Source: Saposhnikovia divaricata (taxonomy: Eukaryota > Streptophyta > Magnoliopsida > Apiales > Apiaceae). Taken from it: a stretch of 64,000 bases of DNA. The notes under the pieces were generated by a model, which saw only the letters and a list, made by a program, of their open reading frames with translations, was not told the DNA's origin and ran no database searches. Shown here in pieces: positions 21,301-33,500 of the stretch (position 1 is its first letter; each line of letters begins with the position of its first letter). The position numbers and the translations under genes were made by a program. The stretch lies in NCBI GenBank assembly GCA_036435485.1, contig CM071600.1, forward strand, positions 56,479,546 through 56,543,545, read 5' to 3'.

Positions 21301-22664
21301 CAGTTGCGGGAGAAGTATGGGGAGAAAATGTTGAGAATGCAGAGGTATGATGACGAAGCATTTGCTCTTTATGATGAACTCTTCTCATATGCATGTCCCA
21401 AGTTTATTACACCATCTGCTCCGACTTATGAGGAGCCCCTTGTGAATTACAACCAGGTATCAATTCCCTCCACTATGCCTATCATATTCTACTACTACTT
21501 CATGCTTTGTTTATCTTCCTGGTCAGTTTAACCTTGGAACACCTTATTGTATGACTCACTTTTTGTGGTAATCTTACTAGTATTCTGGGTTGTTGATCTT
21601 TTAGCAAATATTGGGTTTGGGTGTATATTGATATTTGGTGTCTGATTTACAAAAATGTTCAAAAGTTTGGAAGATTATAGTAGCTGATTTTCCTACAGGG
21701 TTTGATAGATGGGGGAGGGGTTATAAGAGAGAATGTGTTCTGTTAAAAGATGATATTCACTAGATAGGGGGGGGGGGGGGGGACTACATACTAGTTCAAC
21801 AAATATTGTGATAGCCCTTCTCTGTATTATGTACAAGGATTTGGAATTAACATACATATATATAGACTTTTTGACCAAGAAATTAAACATTTTTTTTACT
21901 ACAACTAGTTTGTCCAGCTTTTACGGTTTTACCCTAGTAGGCATGAGGTTCGTATCTACCTCCGTTTTTCTGTTTCTTCCCAGTCCCACTGGATGACACT
22001 TACAGCACATGTCTTTTGGCAGGATGCATACAGGCTTCAACTGAAGCTCTTCCTTTATGAAGTGAAGCAGCAGCAATTATTGTCTGGTGTCCGTACCTTT
22101 TTGAAAGTTTACTCAACCATCTCTCTTGGGAAGCTTGCAACATACATGGAAGTAGATGAACCTACTTTAAGGTCAGGGATCACCAGGATTTTGGTGTAGC
22201 TTAATGTCTGGAAAATGCTGTTTGCATATGTTCTATGGTTCAATGTATCTAATTATTTGCAGGACAATTTTGATGAGTTACAAGCACAAGACACATGCAG
22301 TTGATTCAGAAGGGAAAGTTGTCTCCAATGCTGATATTGATTTCTCCATTGATGATGTATGTGCATTGCAACTCTATGGTAATATCGCATTTGTTTCGAT
22401 AGGTATCTGTTAGTGAGAAGGCTCTTTCCATTGTTGCAGGACATTATTTATGTTGTTGAATCCAAACCAACAAAGCGCTATGGAGATTATTTTCTTCGAC
22501 AGATTGTCAAAGTGCGTCCTTTTTAGATTGTTTATAATTATATATTTCACAACTTTCAATGCCTAAGAAATGTAGTAATTGCTGTCTTAATATTTTCAAT
22601 GTTGTGAATTGTGCAGCTTGAAGGATTAATGAACGACATGGACAGGATTAAGCTGGAGGCATAG
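18369..22664 (+). CDS. TIF3L1: eukaryotic translation initiation factor 3 subunit L
   Basis: Eight exons with GT-AG borders and consistent phase: 18369-18722, 19837-19995, 20173-20504, 21117-21456, 22023-22171, 22263-22356, 22440-22511, 22617-22664. The product is 515 residues, close to the length of plant eIF3L. Family-like stretches are clear throughout, for example VVLHGVVNMQLPNQWLW, the AWNVYGVLNFLQALVEKS region and the C-terminal DYFLRQIVKLEGLMNDMDR. eIF3L is a PCI-type subunit of the eIF3 scaffold that helps load mRNA on the 40S ribosome in the cytosol. The start is the first ATG after a telo-box leader. Intron 4 has a 16-G run at 21767-21782. No defect is seen. Confidence 0.95.
21767..21782 (+). 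repeat. poly(G) tract in eIF3L intron 4
   Basis: Sixteen consecutive G on the sense strand within the intron. It could form quadruplex or slip in replication; no other signal surrounds it. Confidence 0.9.
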
Positions 22665-23870
22665 ATACCAGTTGAAATATTTTCTTGATCCTTGTTCCTT
22701 TTTAAGACCTCTTGCTTACTAAGATGAGCTCAGCCATGTTTAAAATTGTATCTGAGGAATTTTTTTTTGTTTTAGGGATATCCAGCTAAAGCTCTGTTCT
22801 ACATTAATGCAGATTTAAAGTTTTTGTAGTAGAATTTTAACCTTTAAAAATTCTATATGAGATCACAAGATGGGAGGCAATTTAAAGTATCCAAGTAACA
22901 TGGATTTCAATCTCTAAATATTCTTTTTACAGTTTTATGTCATGAAAAAAGAATGCTTATGTTTTATAATGGTTGGTTATCCCTAAACTAATTTAATTTT
23001 CTTAATGTAATTTTAGATCTGCATTTGTAGTTTTTAAATTAGAAAAATCGTCATGAATTTTTGAGAGTGAAAGCTAGAAGTCTACTAAAGTTGGTGTACC
23101 CATAGGCTCTAGCTAGTGCTAAAAGAGTACTAATCATAGATTATTAACCGCTATTTAAAGTGTGGTTTTCAAAGTATTATTTGAAGTACACCTGATTTTT
23201 TTCTTTATACACTTTAAAAATCTTTATAGAAAAATACTCGATAAAATGTGCATTTTAGTACGTCTCTTGCAAATAATCTGTCCCACTTGTAGATCTCTTG
23301 GTCCCGTACCGGAATATTATTGTACATGGTTGATTAGTCTTCACACTCCCAGTCAAAGGAAAAATAATTTATAATTAATCATTTTTATATAAATTTATGT
23401 ACAAACTAATATAAAAGTGCGAAGACTGTTTTTTTTTTCTTTAATTGTCAAAGTGGGAAAGCATATATATAGAGTGATATAAAGAACTTCCATTAAAAAC
23501 GAAAATTTAGGACGAATACTATGAAAGACTGTTAGAATGGTAGACTTGTATATATATTTTGGCCAAGTAGCTAGACTTGTATCTCTCTCAATTTATTATC
23601 TGCCAGACGTAAGAGTTTGATGAAGAGACCTGAGCCGTTATAGTTGGAGCCTGGAGGAAATATTTAAAGAACTGAGGGTTGCAAAACTTAAAAATTAAAA
23701 TTGACTAAAGGTCAAGAAAAACCGACTATTGATTTCCCAATTCCAAAAATAGATTACAAATACTGCATGCAACACTTTGTCTACATACATTTCAAGTGGA
23801 GCACATTCCATGACGATCATAAGTTCTAATTTTTTTGGTCTTTGCAAGGGAATAATGTTGAATGTTACAC
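22665..23870. other. 3' flank of eIF3L, no gene
   Basis: T-rich 3' untranslated-like sequence, then AT-rich intergenic DNA. eIF3L and La converge here. No coding or RNA signal seen. Confidence 0.5.
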
Positions 23871-23880
23871 ATTCATCACT

Positions 23881-24176
23881 AGACTTGTCAATGGATCGGA
23901 TATCCGACCCGATCCGTAACTAAATTAGCGGATATGGATCCTTCTAAAAAAATCTGATCCGTTAATGATCCGATCCGATAAGGATCCAATCCGATAACGA
24001 GCGGATATGGATTTTGTATGATGCGATCCGATAACCCGAAATACGAACGGAATGGATATGGATTGACCTAAAAAATATCCCACTCCTGATCCGATCCGAT
24101 CCGAATCCGAAAAATTTTAACGGATTTGGAATGGATTTAGGATGTTCCGATCGGAATCCGACCCATTGACAGACCT
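23881..24176. mobile_element. MITE-like element with GGATCCGAT-rich interior
   Basis: Ends are inverted: AGACTTGTCAATGGATCGG at left, and AGGTCTGTCAATGGGTCGG when the right end is read in reverse. The flanks attcatcact (23871-23880) and attcaacact (24177-24186) differ at one base, consistent with an aged target duplication. The interior is a degenerate series of (G)GATCCGAT and GGATATGGAT words. A related end piece lies in the palindrome loop at 34,200-34,240. Confidence 0.65.
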
Positions 24177-24596
24177 ATTCAACACTAAACACGATCTTGC
24201 ATGACGACCTTTCTTGTTAGTTACGATCCTGAACAAAGGTTTCGTGCCCAACAGGGGACTTCTTTCTTTCTAGTCTAGAAAATACTTTTAATTTCTGTAA
24301 ATACTTTTTAACCAAACTTGCAAGTTTTAAATTGTAAGGAAGTTTACACTGTTTCTTATTTATGACTGCATACATATCACAGTAACAGATACAAGGTAAC
24401 AGATGTTCTAGACCATAAGTTTGCAATGCATAATGCACTAGGGAACATAACCACAGAGTTCCCGTGTAAAGTGAAGCGTACAGATGAACTTGGCTCTAAA
24501 GTCTAAACAAACCAGGTGGGAATTACGGAACCTATGAGCTGGTGACAGACAAAACTGGATCTACGACTGTTAAAGACTTCCACCATGGCAAATTTC
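24177..24596. other. 3' flank of La, no gene
   Basis: AT-rich sequence directly after the La stop codon in the La direction. Presumed 3' untranslated region; no other signal seen. Confidence 0.5.
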
Positions 24597-27500
24597 TCAG
24601 ACTTTCTGTGCTTTTTTTGGACGATCCGAATAATCATTATCCCTTGAACGAGAGTGCTTTCCATATGAGTGTCTCCCACCTCTATTGGATTTCCCACCCC
24701 TGAGAAGAAACCACATTTAGAACTTTTTTTTTTTGCATAATCAGCACTTCCCCCAAAACTTGCAGTACACATGCATGTTCATTTAGCTATAATTTGATGG
24801 TGAAAGCAGATTAGGACAACTAATATATAACTGCTTTGTACTATATACAGTGAACAGATTGAATATCATACCTTCCACGACTGTCCTTGAATTTCTCCTG
24901 ATTACCACGAAGAAAACCCCAGTATGTTTTCTCTGCCTCTCCTGAAAGGGGTAAAAAGTAGAATAAAGATCTAGAGCGCAGTTGACGAGGACACCTATAT
25001 AAATCGTAACACAATAATCCAATCTAAAATACTCGGTCCATGGAAGCACAAATCACAAAGACCTTAAAGCATATAAAAGCCAAATAAAATTCACCTCCAT
25101 TCTAACCCTTAAGTAAAACATATTCTAACCCTGAAATCAGTTCCAGAGAGATCTAGATAAACTTTAAACCATTAGAGTTCCTAGTAGACAACTCTGTATC
25201 AGTATACCCTTAGCTGAAAGGTTTGAAACAACTTCATCTCATATAAACCTTAGCTCTAAGATTAGGGATACTTTTATTTAGCAAAAAAAGGAGGACATTA
25301 GAGGTAATTTTCCTTTGAATCCTAGCATGTTAGCTTCTGAACTTTCAATTGCGACATAAACTGATAGATGCATCAATATAGATAACAATGTACACAATAA
25401 ATTGCAAAATACTCGTTTAAGTAGTTTCCAAAACCGACATCCCTGTAAAACTAAAAGCCATATAAAATTCACCTCCATTCTTAAAGTAAAACATATATCA
25501 CATCATGGCTCAGGAAATACGCCTTTCAAACTAATAAATATCGCAACATTCTGCTAAGCAAATAAATTAAAAATCGCAACTTCCCCACAATTACAAAGTT
25601 CCTAACTATATTTCACAAGAATATAGCTATTAATGCTCAACAAAAACACAGGCCCATAATGTCAGGAACTTCCCTGATTACTAGTAATATTATCATATTA
25701 TGTAGTATAATGTGTTGTAGTAGTGTGCAATGTGTCCTACTAGTAGTATTATCATGTTAAGCAGTATTAGTGCTGTGTTAGTGCTGATGTAGTGCTGTGT
25801 TAGTGCTGTTATGGCAGTAGTAAAGTAGTAGTACTGTTTGTTAAATAATGGCACATGTGTGGGTGCTAGTATTATTAGTAGGTGAGGGTATTGTAGTCAT
25901 TGCAGAGTCAGTTATGCCTATATAGGCAGTGGTCCTGTGTGCTTTTCTATGATGAATGAAATGATATGAACATGGGATGTTTCCCACCACTTCTCTCTCT
26001 TTTCTCTCTTTCCCAATAGAGTTTCTCTCTAAACTCTTTCATCTAAATCTGATCTGCCTCCTTCTCTTATCCCTGTCTAATCTCTCCCTAACCTCTGAAT
26101 CTATCTGTTCTCTCTGATTTCTACCTGAAATCTCTGCTAAAACCTATCTCTCAGCTGTCTATCTTATATTTTCTGCACTTATATAACATAGAAATCTCTG
26201 CTAAAACCTATTTCTCAGCTGTCTATCTTATATTTTCTGCACTTATATAACATAAAACACCAAAAATAGCATCACAACAGTTTAGGAACTGAGCAGTTCC
26301 TGACAAATTTTTGTCATGACCATGTGTCATGATTAGGTTTTAATACAATATTATGCTGTCATAATAGTGCTGTGTGGTGTGTGTTGTGTGGTGTGCTGTG
26401 TGTGCTGTCATAGTAGTGTGTCTTAGTTGGAAAGTTGGTGTGAATTAGTATAATGATGTGAGCTATTTTGGTGCCTATAAAGGCAGTTGTATGAGGTGCT
26501 GAATTGGATATGATTGAATTAATATGAAAACTGGAACTTTGTTCCAACTCCCTCTTCCTTCTCACTAGGGTTTCTCTCTCTAGAAAACCTACCTTTCTCT
26601 ATCTCTATACTCTGATTCTGTGCTTCTCATCTCCTTGCTATCTCCCTATTTCTGCCAATTCTCTGCATTTCTGTGTTCTATTCTCAGTTCTCCGCTTATA
26701 TCTTATCTGATCTATCTTTATCCTAGCTATTTCTAGCTGTTCTATCTCTTATAAACACATAAAACACCAAAAACAGTTACAAAACATTGCCAGGACTGAC
26801 CAGTTCCTGACAAATTGGTATCAGAGCTTCAGAATTGATCCAACCACTGCTTCTATCATGTTGTGCATATCAATCCGAGCAGATCGATCTAGACATGGCA
26901 CAAATTGCAGTGCAAGTTCAGAAATTTCATCAAAACTGTTCAGATCTGTAGGAATGGATTCAGCAGTAGGAAAAGAAGGTGATAAAGCCTTTGATGAGGC
27001 TGTTTCATTAGTACAACAGCAGTTTCAGCGTTATAAAGACACATCCAGTAAGAGATTTCAAGATATAGAGGATCTAATTGATCTAGCTACTCAGAAAATG
27101 GAGATGCTTTTGAAGAAAAAGAAGCTACAGGCTCAGAGGAAAGCAAGGGTTGTGAATCCTTTTGCAAGAAAAGAGCCTTCAGAAAAACACTCCAAGGAGC
27201 ATCTGCATCATCTTCCCAAATTTAATGAAGGATCAGAAGTCCTTGGAATTGTTGTTGGCACAGGAAGTAAGGTAAATGAGTGGACAAACCTCACAGAAGA
27301 ACTCCTATATGTTCCTCAGGAAACCTATACAATGAACCCTATATATGATGAAGAACAAGGGGAGGACCAGGAGTATTGGCCAGAGAAGAAATTCATCTTA
27401 GAAGCCTTAGAAGGAGGAGGTCCAAAGTCTCCTAATACCTTACCCTCTGAGGTCTGTACTAGTGAACAATTAGAAGATGGTGATGATCCTGGTGGTTATG

Positions 27501-30500
27501 TGCACAATTCAAAAGGGGTTAATCATGAAATTGATAGAGTTGTTAGTGAGATCAACCACCAGTATGTCGTTTTTGATTATGTAATAGCTGAGAGGAAGGT
27601 GCTACCCCAGTTACGGATGTTGCAACAAACTGGTCAAGGTAGCCTGGACAAGGCCAGGAGATTTGAAGATTATGATGCTTCAAGGGAAAGGGTTATGTTA
27701 ACCATCTTTGATCCAGGAGGAAATACACTTGTGTCTATGAGGCTCAACTTATTGAAGAAACACCTTAAATTCTATATGCTTAGCAGTTTGCAAGTCTGTT
27801 CAAAGATGCATTTGATCCAAGGGAAGGAAGATTGGAAGTGCAAGATCCATGAGGACATGGATGAATTTGAAGGGGGAGGTTTGTCATGACCATGTGTCAT
27901 GATTAGGTTCTAATACAATATTATGCTGTCATAATAGTGCTGTGTGGTGTGTGTTGTGTGGTGTGCTGTGTGGGGTGTGCTGTGTGTGCTGTCATAGTAG
28001 TGTGTCTTAGTTGGAAAGTTGGTGTGAATTAGTATAATGATGTGAGCTATTTTGGTGCCTATAAAGGCAGTTGTATGAGGTGCTGAATTGGATATGATTG
28101 AATTAATATGAAAACTGGAACTTTGTTCCAACTCCCTCTTCCTTCTCACTAGGGTTTCTCTCTCTAGAAAACCTACCTTTCTCTATCTCTATACTCTGAT
28201 TCTATGCTTCTCATCTCCTTGCTATCTCCCTATTTCTGCAAATTCTCTGCATTTCTGTGTTCTATTCTCTGTTCTCCGCTTATATCTTATCTGATCTATC
28301 TTTATCCTAGCTATTTCTAGCTGTTCTATCTCTTATAAACACATAAAACACCAAAAACAGTTACAAAACACTGCCAGGACTGACCAGTTCCTGACAAATT
28401 GGTATCAGAGCTTCAGAATTGATCCAACCACTGCTTCTATCATGTTGTGCATATCAATCCGAGCAGATCGATCTAGACATGGCACAAATTGCAGTGCAAG
28501 TTCAGAAATTTCATCAAAACTGATCAGATCTGTAGGAATGGATTCAGCAGTAGGAAAAGAAGGTGATAAAGCCTTTGATGAGGCTGTTTCATTAGTACAG
28601 CAGCAGTTTCAGCGTTATAAAGACACATCCAGTAAGAGATTTCAAGATATAGAGGATCTAATTGATCTAGCTACTCAGAAAATGGAGATGCTTTTGAAGA
28701 AAAAGAAGCTACAGGCTCAGAGGAAAGCAAGGGTTGTGAATCCTTTTGCAAGAAAAGAGCCTTCAGAAAAACACTCCTAGGAGCATCTACATCATCTTCC
28801 CAAATTTAATGAAGGATCAGAAGTCCTTGGAATTGTTGTTGGCACAGGAAGTAAGGTAAATGAGTGGACAAACCTCACAGAAGAACTCCTATATGTTCCT
28901 CAGGATACCTATACAATGAACCCTATATATGATGAAGAACAAGGGGAGGACCAGGAGTATTGGCCAGAGAAGAAATTCATCTTAGAAGCCTTAGAAGGAG
29001 GAGGTCCAAAGTCTCCTAATACCTTACCCTCTGAGGTCTGTACTAGTGAACAATTAGAAGATGGTGATGATCCTGGTGGTTATGTGCACAATTCAAAAGG
29101 GGTTAATGATGAAATTGATAGAGTTGTTAGTGAGATCAACCACCAGTATGTCGTTTTTGATTATGTAATAGCTGAGAGGAAGGTGCTACCCCAGTTACGG
29201 ATGTTGCAACAAACTGGTCAAGGTAGCCTGGACAAGGCCAGGAGATTTGAAGATTATGATGCTTCAAGGGAAAGGGTTATGTTAACCATCTTTGATCCAG
29301 GAGGAAATACACTTGTGTCTATGAGGCTCAACTTATTGAAGAAACACCTTAAATTCTATATGCTTAGCAGTTTGCAAGTCTATTCAAAGATGCATTTGAT
29401 CCAAGGGAAGGAAGATTGGAAGTGCAAGATCCATGAGGACATGGATGAATTTGAAGGGGGGAGGTTTGTCATGACCATGTGTCATGATTAGGTTTTAATA
29501 CAATATTATGCTGTCATAATAGTGCTGTGTGGTGTGTTGTGTGGTGTGCTGTGTGGGGTGTGCTGTCATAGTAGTGTGTCTTAGTTGGAAAGTTGGTGTG
29601 AATTAGTATAATGATGTGAGCTATTTTGGTGCCTATAAAGGCAGTTGTATGAGGTGCTGAATTGGATATGATTGAATTAATATGAAAACTGGAACTTTGT
29701 TCCAACTCCCTCTTCCTTCTCACTAGGGTTTCTCTCTCTAGAAAACCTACCTTTCTCTATCTCTATACTCTGATTCTGTGCTTCTCATCTCCTTGCTATC
29801 TCCCTATTTCTGCCAATTCTCTGCATTTCTGTGTTCTATTCTCTGTTCTCCGCTTATATCTTATCTGATCTATCTCTATCCTAGCTATTTCTAGCTGTTC
29901 TATCTCTTATAAACACATAAAACACCAAAAACAGTTACAAAACACTGCCAGGACTGACCAGATCCTGACAAATTGGTATCAGAGCTTCAGAATTGATCCA
30001 ACCACTGCTTCTATCATGTTGTGCATATCAATCCGAGCAGATCGATCTAGACATGGCACAAATTGCAGTGCAAGTTCAGAAATTTCATCAAAACTGTTCA
30101 GATCTGTAGGAATGGATTCAGCAGTAGGAAAAGAAGGTGATAAAGCCTTTGATGAGGCTGTTTCATTAGTACAACAGCAGTTTCAGCGTTATAAAGACAC
30201 ATCCAGTAAGAGATTTCAAGATATAGAGGATCTAATTGATCTAGCTACTCAGAAAATGGAGATGCTTTTGAAGAAAAAGAAGCTACAGGCTCAAAGGAAA
30301 GCAAGGGTTGTGAATCCTTTTGCAAGAAAAGAGCCTTCAAAAAAATACTCCAAGGAGCATCTGCATCATCTTCCCAAATTTAGTGAAGGATCAGAAGTCC
30401 TTGGAATTGTTGTTGGCACAGGAAGGTAAATGAGTGGACAAACCTCACAGAAGAACTCCTATATGTTCCTCAGGAAACCTATACAATGAACCCTATATAT

Positions 30501-33500
30501 GATGAAGAACAAGGGGAGGACCAGGAGTATTGGCCAGAGAAGAAATTCATCTTAGAAGCCTTAGAAGGAGGAGGTCCAAAGTCTCCTAATACCTTACCCT
30601 TTGAGGTCCGTACTAGTGAACAATTAGAAGATGGTGATGATCCTGGTGGTTATGTGCACAATTCAAAAGGGGTTAATGATGAAATTGATAGAGTTGTTAG
30701 TGAGATCAACCACCAGTATGTCGTTTTCGATTATGTAATAGCTGAGAGGAAGGTGCTACCCCAGTTACGGATGTTGCAACAAACTGGTCAAGGTAGCCTG
30801 GACAAGGCCAGGAGATTTGAAGATTATGATGCTTCAAGGGAAAGGGTTATGTTAACCATCTTTGATCCAGGAGGAAATACACTTGTGTCTATGAGGCTCA
30901 ACTTATTGAAGAAACACCTTAAATTCTATATGCTTAGCAGTTTGCAAGTCTGTTCAAAGATGCATTTGATCCAAGGGAAGGAAGATTGGAAGTGCAAGAT
31001 CCATGAGGACATGGATGAATTTGAAGGGGGGAGGTTTGTCATGACCATGTGTCATGATTAGGTTTTAATACAATATTATGTTGTCATAATAGTGCTGTGT
31101 GGTGTGTGTTGTGTGGTGTGCTGTGTGGGGTGTGCTGTGTGTGCTGTCAGTCTTAGTTGGAAAGTTGGTGTGAATTAGTATAATGATGTGAGCTATTTTG
31201 GTGCCTATAAAGGCAGTTGTATGAGGTGCTGAATTGGATATGATTGAATTAATATGAAAACTGGAACTTTGTTCCAACTCCCTCTTCCTTCTCACTAGGG
31301 TTTCTATCTCTAGAAAACCTACATTTCTCTATCTCTATACTCTGATTCTGTGCTTCTCATCTCCTTGCTATCTCCCTATTTCTGCCAATTCTCTGCATTT
31401 CTGTGTTCTATTCTCTGTTCTCCGCTTATATCTTATCTGATCTATCTCTATCCTAGCTATTTCTAGCTGTTCTATCTCTTATAAACACATAAAACACCAA
31501 AAACAGTTACAAAACACTGCCAGGACTGACCAGATCCTGACAAATTGGTATCAGAGCTTCAGAATTGATCCAACCACTACTTCTATCATGTTGTGCATAT
31601 CAATCCGAGCAGATCGATCTAGACATGGCACAAATTGCATTGCAAGTTCAGAAATTTCATCAAAACTGTTCAGATCTGTAGGAATGGATTCAGCAGTAGG
31701 AAAAGAAGGTGATAAAGCCTTTGATGAGGATGTTTCATTAGTACAACAGCAGTTTCAGCGTTATAAAGACACATCCAGTAAGAGATTTCAAGATATAGAG
31801 GATCTAATTGATCTAGCTACTCAGAAAATGGAGATGCTTTTGAAGAAAAAGAAGCTACAGGCTCAGAGGAAAGCAAGGGTTGTGAATCCTTTTGCAAGAA
31901 AAGAGCCTTCAGAAAAACACTCCAAGGAGCATCTGCATCATCTTCCCAAATTTAATGAAGGATCAGAAGTCCTTGGAATTGTTGTTGGCATAGGAAGTAA
32001 GGTAAATGAGTGGACAAACCTCACAGAAGAACTCCTATATGTTCCTCAGGATACCTATACAATGAACCCTATATATGATGAAGAACAAGGGGAGGACCAG
32101 GAGTATTGGCCAGAGAAGAAATTCATCTTAGAAGCCTTAGAAGGAGGAGGTCCAAAGTCTCCTAATACCTTACCCTCTGAGGTCTGTACTAGTGAACAAT
32201 TAGAAGATGGTGATGATCCTGGTGGTTATGTGCACAATTCAAAAGGGGTTAATGATGAAATTGATAGAGTTGTTAGTGAGATCAACCACCAGTATGTCGT
32301 TTTTGATTATGTAATAGCTGAGAGGAAGGTGCTACCCCAGTTACGGATGTTGCAACAAACTGGACAAGGTAGCCTGGACAAGGCCAGGAGATTTGAAGAT
32401 TATGATGCTTCAAGGGAAAGGGTTATGTTAACCATCTTTGATCCAGGAGGAAATACACTTGTGTCTATGAGGCTCAACTTATTGAAGAAACACCTTAAAT
32501 TCTATATGCTTAGCAGTTTGCAAGTCTGTTCAAAGATGCATTTGATCCAAAGGAAGGAAGATTGGAAGTGCAAGATCCATGAGGACATGGATGAATTTGA
32601 AGGGGGGAGGTTTGTCATGACCATGTGTCATGATTAGGTTTTAATACAATATTATGCTGTCATAATATTGCTGTGTGGTGTGCTGTGTGGGGTGTGCTGT
32701 CATAGTAGTGTGTCTTAGTTGGAAAGTTGGTGTGAATTAGTATAATGATGTGAGCTATTTTGGTGCCTATAAAGGCAGTTGTATGAGGTGCTGAATTGGA
32801 TATGATTGAATTAATATGCTGTCATAATATTGCTGTGTGGTGTGCTGTGTGGGGTGTGCTGTCATAGTAGTGTGTCTTAGTTGGAAAGTTGGTGTGAATT
32901 AGTATAATGATGTGAGCTATTTTGGTGCCTATAAAGGCAGTTGTATGAGGTGCTGAATTGGATATGATTGAATTAATATGAAAACTGGAACTTTGTTCCA
33001 ACTCCCTCTTCCTTCTCACTAGGGTTTCTCTCTCTAGAAAACCTACCTTTCTCTATCTCTATACTCTGATTCTATGCTTCTCATCTCCTTGCTATCTCCC
33101 TATTTCTGCAAATTCTCTGCATTTCTGTGTTCTATTCTCTGTTCTCCGCTTATATCTTATCTGATCTATCTCTATCCTAGCTATTTCTAGCTGTTCTATC
33201 TCTTATAAACACATAAAACACCAAAAACAGTTACAAAACATTGCCAGGACTGACCAGTTCCTGACACATAATCACAATTCAAAACAAGAACTCGAAAACA
33301 CGGTATAAATATCCACAATTAAAAGCTAGAGCTCAATAAATCAAGAAGAACAAAATTAAGTACCTCCCTCTAGTGCCAATTCTAACAAGAGCAACTTCAG
33401 TTTGCGGGTTTTGTTCAACAACTTCTACTGCCTCAAGAGCAACTTTACTGTGTGGATTTTGTTCAACAGCTTCCAGTGCCTCATCTTCCACCTCCTCATC

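Larger units (their letters stand above)
25660..33266 (+). mobile_element. tandem array of a non-autonomous LTR retrotransposon
   Basis: Layout: LTR-A (25660-26305), 6 bp, LTR-B1 (26312-26812), internal 1, LTR-B2 (27882-28396), internal 2, LTR-B3 (29467-29970), internal 3, LTR-B4 (31037-31542), internal 4, LTR-B5 (32613-33266). Each internal part starts with a tRNA-Met-type primer site (TGGTATCAGAGC), holds one ORF of about 345 codons and ends in a polypurine tract (AGGGGGGAGG). The unit period is 1,570-1,585 bp. The whole array is flanked by CATAA at 25655-25659 and 33267-33271. The opposite palindrome arm keeps the unoccupied site at 35202-35206. No protease, RT or integrase is present. It is antisense to La. 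Confidence 0.92.
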
